A stretch of 64,000 bases of DNA from Mesodorylaimus sp. YZB2_4 (lineage: Eukaryota > Nematoda > Enoplea > Dorylaimida > Dorylaimidae), in the NCBI GenBank assembly GCA_030248295.1, contig JASANH010000850.1, positions 248,001 through 312,000 of the forward strand, given 5' to 3'. Below are positions 1 to 11,187 of the stretch, in pieces. Below the pieces are notes generated by a model. It was not told the DNA's origin, did not search any database, and saw only the letters and a program-made list of their open reading frames with translations. The stretch's first letter is position 1, and every line of letters starts with the position of its first letter. The position numbers and the translations under genes are program-made.

Positions 1-3000
1 TAACGAAACTGAATTTGCGGAATTTTTCGTAACTGCTTGACACGATTAGTCACAAAAACGGATAGCGGCTTACTGGATCGAATCCAGTGTAAAACGCATT
101 GAGAGTCCGTCCATAAAAATCGGTTCGTGATGGCCACATTCAATGATTTCTCCACGAATTGCAGCATGACTCCCCCAACAGATGCGGCTAACAGTTCTAA
201 ACGTGGTATGGTAATCGCTCTGGTTGGCGTCAAACGCGACTTTGCGAAGGTCAGATGCGATGAAATACCTTTCTGTGACCAAATGCGCAAATAAACAGCA
301 GCCCCATAGGCCTTCTTCGAAGCATCCGTGAAACAAGTAGCTCATACACGGTGTCTGGTGCCTCACTGATAGGTCCAGCGTAACGAGGAACCGAAACAGA
401 ATTGACAAACTCAACGGCTTGAATAATGTTTTGCCACTCCTCTATCTAGGCAGACGTCAGCGGATCATCCCACCCTTGCTTCTCCACTCACAAATTTTGC
501 AGAAAGCTCTTCCCGGGAAGCAAGACGGGACTATACAGGCCCATGGGTCAAAATATTTGGCGATGAACTGCAAAATAATACGTTTCGTAAAGTCCAATGG
601 CAATGCCTGGCTTCCAGGTCGGCTCAACTGCATGGTGTCAGATTTTGTATCCCAGGTCATGCCTAGAATCTTCACCAATGATGATTTCACACGATCAGCT
701 TCAGGGATCGCCATCATGACTTCTGGATCATTGGACGTCCATTCTCTCAGATTCATTGACGCGGGGCTGAACATCTCCTTGGCCTTCTGATAGAAAATAT
801 GCGCTTCACTCGCGGACGGTGCACCACTGATCAGATTATCCACATACAAATCCCGAAGCAGAGCTGAGGCCACATCAGAGCCATCTCGGAGCAAGTGGTA
901 TTGAATAGTGGCACCAAGCAGAAACGGACTTGAGATTATGCCGAATGGCACTCGGGTAAAACGGTAGATTTCGATATTGCCTTCCATGTCCAGCTTTGTC
1001 GGGTCCTTCAGCCAGAGAAGTCGGGTAACATCTCTCGCTGCTGGTTGTAGCCCAATTTGCAGAAACGCTTTCTCGATATCCGCAGTCGACGCGACCTTGT
1101 GCAGACGAAATCGCATGAGCAAAGCGCAAAGGTCCTCCAAAATAACTGGACCACGGTTCAAGCACTCGTTGATGCTGGGCAATTCTTTCCTAGACTTTGC
1201 CGAGCCATCGCATACAATACGGACTTTCGTTGTGCTCTTCTCAGGAGTAATTACCGGATGGTGCGGAATATAATGCCGTTTCGTGACAGCGTTATCGGGG
1301 TCTGGTACCTTTTCGATGATACCTTGCTGTAGCTGTGTTTGGATTAAGGCATTGTACTTCTCTAGAAGGTCAGGATCCGTTTTCAGGCGGCGAATCAAAG
1401 ACTGCAAACGTCCCATAGCCAAACCATAATTATTAGGTAGCAAATCGACATTATCCTTCCAAGGCCAGGTTACCAAATAACGCTGGCCGTCGTACTGAAT
1501 CGATTGATTGAATTTCTGCAAGACGGTGTCAACCGAAGCTTGGGGTTGGCTCTTGATTCCAACGGACTCCAAACTCCACCAATCTTCCAGTTTTATTTCC
1601 TTCAGAAGTAGTTGATCAGCATTGACGACTGAGGATTCACCAACCACATTATTGGCGACTGGGGTTAACATGGTGACAGATGGTTTATTGGACCACTCAG
1701 ACGTATCACCAGTGCGTCCACTGACCACCCAGCCCAACTTGGACCCGATCACATACAGACCTTTGCCCAGTTCAACTCTTTCGGCCGTGATCAAATCCCA
1801 ATAATAATTATTCCCGACCAGTAGCTACTGGTCGGGAATAATTATTATTGGGATTTTGGTGGATTTTTGCCAACTGGGTCCGCCATTGGCATTGTCTGAT
1901 ACAACGTTCCGTATCTGGCCACATCCACCAACTTGTGGTGAATCTCTCATATTCTTGGGACGGTATTCGCTAGGAGTTCCATGGCGGATCCATCCAGCAA
2001 TTTCAGTTTCAGTTTGACCACCTTGGTCCGAATCCGCGTAGCCTCGATCCCACCAAATGTGTAAATCCGCAGTGTCTCTTGAGACTGCGGTTCTGCTTTT
2101 AATTTTGCGACCAGCTCCTCGGTCACATATGTGCGCTGACTCCCACAGTCGAAGACTAGCCGGACCTTTTCTTCATGCGGCGACGTTGGGGTCATGACAT
2201 GTGCACTCGCAGTTTGAAGAAGACCACGTCCATCCAAGTTGACCAGGGCATTTTCAGGCTTGTGCCCCCCCGGTTCGGTTTTCAGATGCTCTTCCAAAAC
2301 AGGGAAGGCAGCTTCCTTTTTTGGATCCTGCATGGAGAACTTCTTTGGGCACAAACTTCGATGATGAGGTTTCTTCTGTTTGCAGTGCACACATGCCTTT
2401 TCAGATTTGCAAGCCTTTTGTCTATGACCTTCTTTAATGCAGACGAAACATTTTCCCTTGCTCTGTTTCTTCCTGGCTTCAACTGTAGTATACATTGGAC
2501 ATTCATCAGCCCAATGGTCCCCTTGGCAAAAGAAACATTTGCTACTCCGCGTCTTCTCAGCTCTGGAGTGGGTCAAAAGAGAAACTGTCGCCGTGTCATA
2601 TTCGCCCTGTTTTTTCTGGTCGTCGGTCGACATGTGATATCCTCCAGATCTCTTCTGGGGTCCATTTTGCACACGCAAAAAACCTGTAGTAGGTTTCGGT
2701 GCCACGGATGCGGATGGCTTGTGATGCTGATCAGCCAGTTCTCGGGCTTCGAGCAGCTTCTGTTCCCCTTTTTCGTAGTGCGGCTACCGTCCAAGCCTCA
2801 TCTCCCCGATTTTCTTCCAGACGCAAAATTACATCGCGCGGTAGTTTCGTAAAAATCACTGACACGACATGCCCGTGCTCGATCTCTTCGCCTAGGGCTT
2901 CCATCGAACGAAGATGCTTTTCCACTTTGTCCCACTCAAACCGGATTTTATACGTCTGATCTGGTGGCGCCTGCAGAGTCGAGAGGGCCATATAGTGCGA

Positions 3001-3235
3001 ATTGAGACCTATAGTCGAGACCTGTTTATCGCCGAACCGCTTGTTCAAAATTTCGACCGCATGCGCATAATTGTCGTTTGTCAAAGACAGACCTGTGATG
3101 GTCGACTTAGCTTCCCAAAGCAGCTGGCCACGTAAATAGTTAAATTTGTCAACATCAGACAGGGTAGTGTTGTTATGAATGGCCGTTTCGAAGGAGTCCC
3201 AAAACTCATGCCACTGCTGACACCCCGGAAATTCC
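1..3235 (-). mobile_element. Degenerate BEL/Pao LTR retrotransposon
   Basis: Read on the minus strand, this is a retrotransposon polyprotein in broken frames. The 5' part (about 3235-2731) is Gag of the DUF1759 type, with NKRFGDKQ and the ending KLPRDVILRLEE. Next (2705-1947) come CCHC zinc knuckles (CFFCQGDHWADEC, CFVCIKEGHRQKAC) and a retroviral-type aspartic protease core, LVFDCGSQRTYV. The reverse transcriptase (1794-457) has the Pao signatures FTRVPFGIISSPFLL and YVDNLISG, the latter in place of YVDD. A further piece (414-70) continues the polyprotein in shifted frames. No LTR is visible and the left end leaves the window. The copy is interrupted by a perfect palindrome at 1793-1856 and by the C-rich block beginning near 3249, so it is almost certainly inactive. 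The family call is strong; the element boundaries are not known. Confidence 0.9.
1793..1856. repeat. Perfect 64-bp palindrome inside the Pao element
   Basis: The sequence is an exact inverted repeat with no spacer, centred between 1824 and 1825. On the minus strand the 3' half encodes the conserved YYWDLI stretch just before the reverse transcriptase region; the other half is its inverted copy and opens a stop codon. It looks like a local inverted duplication by template switching, either in the genome or during library making. Confidence 0.9.
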
Positions 3236-3248
3236 TCTCATTTTTTTG

Positions 3249-3560
3249 CCCCCCCCCCCGGGGGCGCCCCCCCCCTCTCCCGCCCCCCCCCCGCCGCCCG
3301 CCCCCCCCCCCGCTACCCACCCCCGGCGGGGGCACCTCCCCCCCCCCCCCTCCCCCTCCTGTTCAGTCGCCCGGCCCCCCTCCCCCGTCTCCCTCCTCCT
3401 CCTCTCTATTTTTTCCCGACTCCCCCCCCCCTCACCCTCTCCCTCCCTCTCCGCCCTCCCCCCCCCCCCCTCCCCTCCCCTCCTCTTGACACCCCAAACA
3501 ACCCCCCCAGGGAACGGACAGGGAGCAGGGACGCCCCACCCACCACCCTCCCCCCCCCCC
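3249..3560. repeat. C-homopolymer / C-T-G low-complexity block
   Basis: About 310 bases of almost pure C with scattered G and T on the plus strand, with many runs of eight to twelve C. Open frames here (Pro-rich on plus, Gly-rich on minus) are composition artefacts. It begins exactly where the Gag frame of the Pao element stops making sense, so it may be a poorly resolved stretch of the assembly rather than a true junction. Confidence 0.85.
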
Positions 3561-5910
3561 CAGGGAACAAGACAGGGACGCGCCCACAAACAACGGAAAC
3601 CACCGAAAAGCACACTTCCCAGCTTTCGTCTGACACCCGTACGCCTCAGCCTAACGGTCCAAAAATGACCAGGTAGAAAGGAGCCGCAGCCAACCCTTCG
3701 TTTCCTACAAGGCGCGTGATGAGCTCCTTCCTAGCTAGGAGGACAGACTACTCGCTCGAAGGAAGTGGTAACCGCAACATGCAAGATGCAGAAAACTGAC
3801 CTCATACCAGCGGCCAGAATAAATTCACTAATCGTACAGTTCTGCTACCACTTCCTGTGGCGACTCTTCCCACATAAGCAACTCGACCGTTCACAAACAC
3901 TTTTACTCCGAGCTATACACACATCCTTTCCATTAAGTTACTTAAAGCAAAGGTTACTCCCTAGCTGTGGGATAGTTTAGACGGGTCGGGCCTGTCGCCC
4001 CATAGCTACTAGTGCTAGTAATCGTAAACATTGATCACTACAATTTAAACATTAAGCTTACAGTTCGCGATGACGCGACAACAATGTCAACCAATGATCG
4101 GAGTGCCACAGATGTCGACTCGAACAAGACCGATAAAGTCAGAGCTTATAGAAAGATATTATGGTTAGGTCGATGTGGTCGTGCGTGCCCTGCTTGCTCT
4201 GCGTAGTCGCCTGGTCAGTGTCTGATTTTGAGATCAGCGTTGGTCTATCGTCTTCTCCCGTTGCAAGGCCCCACATTATGACAGAGCGGTCCAAGGTCGG
4301 TAGGCCAGTGGGTACGCAGTGATTCAGTTACCTTCTTTATACTAAAATATCAGACCGGGCAGTAAGCGTATGACCGCATTTGGTGGTCCATTGGGCGTAG
4401 GAGTGATGCCACAAGATGATATTAGCTCACGATCAGAGACGGGTGGGCCAAGCCTGGGAGAAAGGCTTATTCCTGTAGAGTATCGATCACTAAGACCCCA
4501 ATTCCTCAACAAACCCCTCAGGCGTGTTTGCGGCGCCTCCCAAGGGTGCATGCAACTGCTCTGTGCAACGATACACTAGCCAGGCTGCGGGTCGAATGCA
4601 CCGTGTCCTGAGATGCCCACGCTGGCGAGCAGGTCGGCTGTCCCAACCGTCCTAGATCTCACCCACTTACAAATCCGCAGACAAGCCAAATACCTGCCCT
4701 GGAGTCAACTCCTGGACTTTTCCAGAATGTAGCAAAGGGAAACGACGACACAGATGCCCCTTGAGAGTGTGCTAATCGAAGTTCCCGGACAGCACCCTGG
4801 CTCGCACCATGTGCCTAATGGGGTGGACAAATACGAAAGGTGGCTTCCCACCAATTCAGAACAATTAGCTGGAAACGAGTCGAGCTCTAATCGCTCCAAT
4901 CTCACCCAGGAGCCTTTCGTATATGGCCCTGGCTCCCGCCCCCACCAAGCATATTACCCTCCACACCCCCCCCCCCCCCCTAAGAATTATAAAGCGTCCT
5001 CAAGCGCCAAAAGTCACAAAATCATGGCCTTGCCGATAGATGCACCCAATACTGCTAATCTGCACCTATGTATAAGATTGATCAGCCACTGTGAAGGGAG
5101 ATAATTCAGTGATATTTAGGTTCTTTTCGAGGCTAATTATCGAGCTCTCTGCTGGTCAGGAACGTTTTTGAATACTTGGTTTAAATTTGACACTTGTGAC
5201 TCTTTTTGCGGCATGATCAAGCATCACAGATGTTGTGCATAGCTTTGCCTCACAGCTGTTGAAATCCAGTAATCTGCGACCTAGTAACGAAGTTGCAATC
5301 CTTTGCCGCCAGCAATGCGGTTGAGTCGCAGCACAGCAATTGTGGTATGGGGACCTCAAAACCCTCCCAAATAGCGAAACAAGCTCTGAAACAATAAGTC
5401 TCTAAAAATTGGGAAGGCGAGCTTTGCATGGTTCGTGGAATCGACGATATTGAAATTTAAGGATTTGATAATACCGTCACGGCTTGGTTTGAACAACGAT
5501 AAAGATGCTGGCAAGACTTCAGTTACATCTCCGTTCAAACGGCGAATCGTTGATGCTTTGGTGTCCGTACGGGTTTTATCCCACCGGTACGATGATTTAT
5601 CAAATGACAGTTTTCTCTTGGTTTTCTTTCCAAAGCTGTTTTCTCAGAGGAAGCGAAAAGCCGTGTTGGAACAATCAGCCGCACTGAAAAATCTGAGGAA
5701 GCAGCAGTCGTTGGCGCGAGCTGACACAGATATTTGTACAGACAGTACTGTACAGACTGCCGTGTAGATTGCTGGTTTCCCTTGCTTTTTTTGATAATCA
5801 GTGGAAGACAAGACGGATAGATTTTTCAGTATTAGTAAAACTTGTTTATAGTGCGCTGACTCTGACTCTGACTAACTGACTGTGGCGGTTATATGCCTGT
5901 GCTGTGTACA
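3561..5910. other. Intergenic stretch without a recognisable gene
   Basis: No family is recognisable here. A short C run lies at about 4967-4980. A plus-strand open frame at 5435-5767 ends in a basic, coiled-coil-like stretch (SQRKRKAVLEQSAALKNL), but no exon partners or homology were found, so it is not called a gene. A small CTGACT tandem lies near 5860-5880. Confidence 0.4.
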
Positions 5911-5918
5911 TTATTTCC

Positions 5919-6690
5919 AAAAAGTCTGTTATGACTCGAAACTTTTAGACCAGCCAATGCACATAGTAGAACCTGGGCTTAGGACGGCTAGTCTACTCGG
6001 CCACTGCAAAACGCAACTACGATCGATTTAGGAACGTGCTCAAGCTGTTTTTTCTGCAAGAATTTCAGCAGCACGACTGAGCAACAAGCATAGGGTCATT
6101 GAAAGATCCAGCTCGTGGTCTACACAGCGCTAGGAGAGCCTCTCCTAGCGCTGTGTAGACCACGAGCCTCTCCTAGCCTGCTAGGTGCGCACTTACTGGC
6201 GAGTGTTCGACTCGCGGTCGCGGCTTGGTGGATCATTCTGTGTAATGAGGGCCTCCATCTTCAAGTGTGTCATTGCTGATGTGGTAAGACATGAGCATGA
6301 AGATAAAGCTGGAGGAACGGGAGGAAAGGTGTTTGAGAGTGCCTTTCGAGTCTTAAACCATCTAATCATAAGTCATCGCACTTTACTCGCAGCTGCAGGG
6401 TATTATTCTAGAGGCGTGGGCTGATATAGAGCTTTAGCATATTCAGGCTGCTACGGTGTGAAGCACTGATCCTTTGAGAAGCTTGTCCAAGCAGCAGCAG
6501 CACACAACACATCGTAGCTTTGATGCTGACATCGGAATGCAGCTGTGTGTGCGAGTGGTTACACACTGTGTGCAGTGCTTAGTATGCGAGGCCCTCTTCG
6601 TGTGGCCGAGTGGACTAGCCATCCTAAGCTTCCGTTCCACGGTGTGCATTGGCTGGTCTAAAAGTTTCGGGTCTGTCATAACAGACTTTC
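5919..6690. mobile_element. Inverted-repeat (foldback/MITE-like) element
   Basis: Arms of roughly 85 bp at 5919-6004 and 6600-6690 are reverse complements with small differences; both contain AACTTTTAGACCAGCCAATG in opposite orientation. The right arm carries a pol III box A-like sequence (TGGCCGAGTGG, 6603-6613) and, about 50 bases later, a weak box B-like GTTTCGGGTCT, so the arms could be tRNA-derived. The interior holds another near-perfect hairpin (6111-6167). No transposase frame is visible, so it would be non-autonomous. Confidence 0.65.
6111..6167. repeat. 27-bp inverted repeat with 3-bp loop
   Basis: Arms 6111-6137 and 6141-6167 are exact reverse complements separated by GCC. A further partial copy of the arm end (CTCTCCTAGCCT) follows directly. 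It lies within the larger foldback element but is not at its centre. Confidence 0.9.
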
Positions 6691-7759
6691 TTGAAAGTAA
6701 TAAGACCGTTTTTCGTTTTGTTACAGACTAGTTCTGACCGAAGCACCGCATGCACATATATATAGCGAAAGACTGAGAAAATTGGACGACTACCATACAT
6801 CTAATTCCTGAAAATACACACACTTTTGCAATAGGTTGCCGCTGCCTGAACCTCTGAAGGACGTAAGCTATGATTCATGATTCCCACCAAATTTTTCCAG
6901 GTTTCCCAACCAAAAATTTGATGTTACCGCAAAAATTATCCCACTGTCGCATCACCGCAGATTTACAGGCATGATTTCCCTTCGTCGGTTTATCACCGAT
7001 TTTGAAAAATCTGATTAATCAGATTTTCTCGGTATTTTTTAACATCCCTAGAAAGGGTGGGTGATTCAAAATTTTAAATCTCAACGTAGTTTTGCAGAGA
7101 TGAATTGTGTGATAGCCAGCTGCAAAACCTGCCGTGTGTAAATTTAGTTAGGCGCCAGGAAGGTGTACGCGTAATAAGCGATTGCGGGATTAGAAACAGC
7201 TGGAAGGCCGACCAAGTTTGCGAGAATTTTATACTTTTTGCTCCGTGGCGCCTGGCTGTTTTTTGCGCGGTGGTGTTAGTCAAAACTAGGCATCGTACAT
7301 GATGGTGCATCGATGACTGGCGTCTTGGCTCGTCTAACTGGGCCGTATGCGCTCTACACTGTACAGACAGAGTGTTGTCTCGCGAGGTCGGTCGGACACA
7401 AATTCGGCCTGCCCTTGTCTCTTTGTTTTCTTGCTGGCCGACCTCGGTTCGGCCCGACACAGTGTTTCGTTCTTCGCATAAGGTCGCTTCTGGTTCATCG
7501 CTGCTCGTCCGTCGCTTTGGCACGGCGCTTTCCCACTTTTGGGGAACGTGATAGTGTGTACCTCTTTCAGTCAGCGTTTTCGCTTTCAGAAAATCAAGTC
7601 CGTTTGATCAAACCGTCTGCGCCGATTTTTGGAAAGCCCAGCCACGTACTCGTTGTCACGCCTAGTCATCGACGCGAATCGACAAAAATTCATCAGGAAT
7701 CTCGTCCAAGGCTGATCGTGAGCCACTGTTTTTCGTCTTGAAATTTTTCGACGATCACA
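6691..7759. other. Intergenic stretch, nothing recognised
   Basis: Open frames here run on both strands without family motifs or splice-linked partners. It includes the presumed promoter of the zinc-finger gene starting at 7760. Confidence 0.4.
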
Positions 7760-8969
7760 ATGACCAATTCCAAGTTTTGCAATGGCTGCAAAAGGGACGT
7801 GCCGAAACAATTGTTCGGTGCGCATAAGAAGTTCTGCCACTCGGTACGTTGCATCTTGTCTACAGTAGTTTTGAGAAGTGTCCCAGGCAAGGCCCGGAGG
7901 GAGGGGGTAATTGCATATATATCCGACTCGGGATATGGGCAGAGGTAAACCACGCACGGGGGGGGACATTTTTATTTTTGTCGAATGCATTTATTTGACT
8001 TGACATGGTCTGGTAATTTGCTCCTTGGTGCAAAAGAGAGCTCTGCAAATATGGGATATAACTGGTCAGCGCCGAAAGTGCTGCGGGTTTGCATAGTTTA
8101 GGGGGATTTTCGGGTCCGAATACCGAATGTGAGAAAAGTGAGAAAAACCCACAGGTTTTCCAAACTTGGTTTTAACCCCAAAACTTAAGAGTTCAAAATT
8201 TATCCTTGTAATTCCGAACTTATTTGATTCAGAGTACCCCCTCGTGCTGTGTGGAGCACCTATGTATTAATGCGACAGAATTTATGATTTAAATGGAGGC
8301 GAGAGTAGAGAATCGATTGCCTGATGAGTTACCAACATACTCTTCTGCTATAGTGTAGTGGTCATCCTGACTGGGGAGTAATCGATTTTTGGTAACTATG
8401 ATGTCAAAAATGTGGAAGTTTATGTAAATTTCGCCCATCAGGTATACTCACCGGAATATCTGTATGTGCGCAAAAGAGCGGACTCCCAACGAACGCTACA
8501 TGATTGGCTTCCACTGACGAGCAGTGCTTTCATGATTCTTGTGTGAAAAATTAGACGATCATAGGAATGATCCTTCTTTTTTAGATCCGACTGTGGGGAG
8601 AGAAAATGTTGGTTTGTGCGTTAAATCCGATGCACACAGTGCCAATTAGCGATGCGCGAGACCACTTCAAAATTTGCCCTGAGCGGCAACGTCTTCCAGA
8701 AAAACATGTGGCAACGGAAGAAGATCGGTTGGTGGGTCTAATTATGTCCGAGACGGATTCAAAAATGTCAGCTATGGATATATGTGGAAGTGGAGGATCG
8801 CGGGCGCTGTCGAGCGATAAGCCGGCGTATTTCGCTTCCTTTAACTCGTTGCCTCCTTCAGTAAGATTCTAATTTCGACCGGGCTCAGTTTATGCCATAC
8901 TGATTGATTTGCTTGTTTCAGTTTCACCGCATGCGCGAACGAATGACTAAAGCACCATCGACGAAGTGA
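7760..8969 (+). CDS. CHHC zinc-finger protein, GTSF1/U11-48K class
   Basis: Three exons, all joined in phase 0: 7760-7843, 8585-8860 and 8922-8969, with donors GTACGT and GTAAGA and acceptors TTTTAG and TTTCAG. They give a product of about 135 residues. Exon 2 opens with a textbook CHHC finger (CALNPMHTVPISDARDHFKI plus C: Cys-x5-His-x9-His-x3-Cys). Exon 1 holds a related but altered finger, Cys-x2-Cys-x11-His-x3-Cys (CNGCKRDVPKQLFGAHKKFC). The tail is acidic to Ser-rich and ends MTKAPSTK. Two N-terminal fingers with an unstructured tail are the layout of GTSF1/Asterix proteins, which bind tRNA-like RNA and support Piwi or small-RNA silencing; U11-48K and TRM13 carry single CHHC fingers. The assignment to GTSF1 proper is inference. 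The joined reading frame and the second finger are seen directly. Confidence 0.75.
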
Positions 8970-10215
8970 ACGCCACCAGCGATCGCTCCCACTCTATCTG
9001 CCACCGCTTTTGTATGCCCGCTGACATGGCATCTGCTGACATTGGGCCGATCGTTTCTTGGAAAAGCAATCTTTTTGATCTTCAATTTCATCGGGTTGTA
9101 TCTCGAAAAAAGTTGATTAGCTTTAGACATGGGGAAAATCTCTGTAAAAACTTCAAAATTTAGTTAAATTTGGAAGGTTTTTATTTTGGTGATGTCACCT
9201 TGTGCGGCCATACGGAAGCAGATGCGACCGATTGTTCGATTTCGTGTTGTGTTATATTATGTCTAAAAAAGGGCGTGAGATGGCAACGTTTTGTTCTAAA
9301 GGGTGGGTCTACGAGTCTATATGTGTGGGGCTTTTTAAAGGTACCAATGTGGGCTGCATCAACCAATGATGCTGCTTTCAATTTTTTGAATTGTGTCAAT
9401 ACCATTACACATTTAGATATTTGATTATTTGTCAAAATGATAAAAATTTGAAATGTTTTGTTTGACAGTTTCGGGGTGGGCAGCTTTGCGTTTGAAGTTT
9501 TCTTGTGCAGCGTATGGATTTGTGGGCTGATCATGGGTTGGTGAAGATTTGTTGTTTTCTGATATTGGAATGTGTTGTTTCTCTTGGGTAAGTTTGTAAA
9601 GGAGCAGGCTGCTTTTTGCTTTTGATCATTTCCAGCCCATGCCAAACACGTGTGGGAGCTATTTGCAATTTCGTGTAGGGTTAATCCAATGTACTGTGAC
9701 TCGGGCTAATGTAGTAGAGGGCCTGTATCATGACAATAGAACGAAACAAAATTCACTACTTCACAGACATCATAGCGAATACGGTTGGACATTTCGACCG
9801 CATCGCACTGCCAATCACTATCAGCAATTGCCAGCATCATAGTCGACTCTGACCATCTTCAATACACCTAACATCTGGGAAGGCCTAATGCTCCTCTACT
9901 TCAGATACTCGACAGAATATCCATCGCTTGTGTGACCGGCGTTCCTTCGCTGTGGTGGGGTTGCTGAGGTGCCCCGCGTTGAAAAGACGATCAGCGAGGG
10001 TGCTTCGTGTCGACGACGGAGAAATGCCGCTTGCAGCTGCTTTCCTGTGTGGTCCTAGACTAATTTGGCGCAACCGCTGCAGGATATGTTGATGATTTTT
10101 ACAGTAGATGTTGCCCTAGTTTACACTTTCTCGTTCACACAGGCACCTTGTAAGACGACTTCTCATTCATTGTCGAGGTCGTCAGTTGTGCGCTTGGTTA
10201 GCGTTCCCCGCGAGT
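8970..10215. other. Intergenic stretch, nothing recognised
   Basis: T-rich in 9170-9620. Open frames on both strands show no family motif. The last few hundred bases should hold the promoter and 5' UTR of the MSP-domain gene. Confidence 0.4.
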
Positions 10216-10715
10216 ATGTCCGCCAATCCGTCTTTGCCTTGGATGGAACACGTGATCACGATTCCTCGAACCGCCTTATCGATATCAGCGGATGTGGACG
10301 CGTCTCCGTTGCATATCATCAACAACCATTCTGAGCGACTGGCGTTCAAGTTGAAAACGACTCGCAGTAACAGCTTGAAGCCGAATATCACTTGCGGCCT
10401 GTTGGACGCGAACGGTGGTTGCGCGCACATCAAGGTGGCCTATAAGCCAACGAAGAAAGAGAAGAAGTTGAACGAAAACGATCGTCTCACTGTCATTTTT
10501 AAGCCTGTCTCCATGGAACCCAAAGTACGCTTCTTTTAAGCGTAGGCGACCTCCCTCAGATGCGCAGTCTTCTCTTTCAGCAAAATTGGCAGGCTTGTCT
10601 GCTCGAGACAAAAGATTCACCGGCCGGTCGTATCATCTTGAAACTAAAACGCCCAACATCGTCAGACATGATCGGAACGATCGAGGATGCCGAGGAGTCG
10701 TTGTCGGAATCGTAG
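10216..10715 (+). CDS. Small MSP-domain protein
   Basis: Two exons, 10216-10524 and 10581-10715, joined in phase 0 (donor GTACGC, acceptor TCTTTCAG), give 147 residues. Residues 10-110 form a major sperm protein fold: a strand ending ASPLHIINNHSERLAFKLKT matches the family's conserved 'N.S...AFK.KTT' signature, followed by the GLLDANG turn and NDRLTVIFKPV. The last exon adds a C-terminal strand (AGRIILKLKRP) and an acidic tail. Nematode MSP proteins drive sperm motility or act as oocyte signals, and small MSP-domain relatives are common there; VAP proteins share the fold but carry a membrane anchor, absent here. The start was chosen at the ATG giving the shortest N-terminus before the fold. 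Upstream in-frame Met at 10186 is possible. A candidate AATAAA follows at 10977. Confidence 0.8.
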
Positions 10716-10976
10716 GTTCAGAGAGAATCATGCGAATCTCATGACGTGATCTAAGATGGAAGAATTTGTGATTTGCGACCTTGTCCTTGGTGCTCGATGC
10801 GTTTCTGCTGGGATGGGACGTTCTGGTGTTTTACCTGTCGATGTGCAGATCCTGCATGGGTTTTTGGGAGTGTACTGCTGTGGAGGTAAAACTTTATCGG
10901 ACACAGAGAACCTCGTTCTTTTTGCAAGGATATGTTGTCAAAATATCTATAAGAGTGTAAAAATCGGCACTGGTGC

Positions 10977-10982
10977 AATAAA
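10977..10982 (+). other. Candidate polyadenylation signal AATAAA
   Basis: Lies 262 bases beyond the stop of the MSP-domain gene, on the same strand. Confidence 0.4.
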
Positions 10983-11187
10983 GTACAGTAAGCGGGTACA
11001 CAGTACAATCGATCGATACACTACAATAAATACAGGGATACCTCTGTTCAGTTGGTCCTGTGTGTGATGCAATAGGCAAAATACTTTTGCACATTATCTC
11101 GACTACGTACACAAAGCGACAATAAAGCACCTGCCAATATTGCTGAAAGCAACCGTGTGCAAAGCTTGCAAGCTCGAATGATCTCCC

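Noticed and set aside
3175-3668. Proline-rich (plus) and glycine-rich (minus) open frames
   Set aside because: They are translations of the C-homopolymer block and have no coding signal.
4754-5104. Plus-strand open frame of 116 codons
   Set aside because: No motif, a C run inside it, no linked exons; likely chance.
7074-7523. Minus-strand open frame of about 150 codons before the zinc-finger gene
   Set aside because: The composition is low in hydrophobic periodicity, there is no recognised domain, and an overlapping plus frame of equal length exists.
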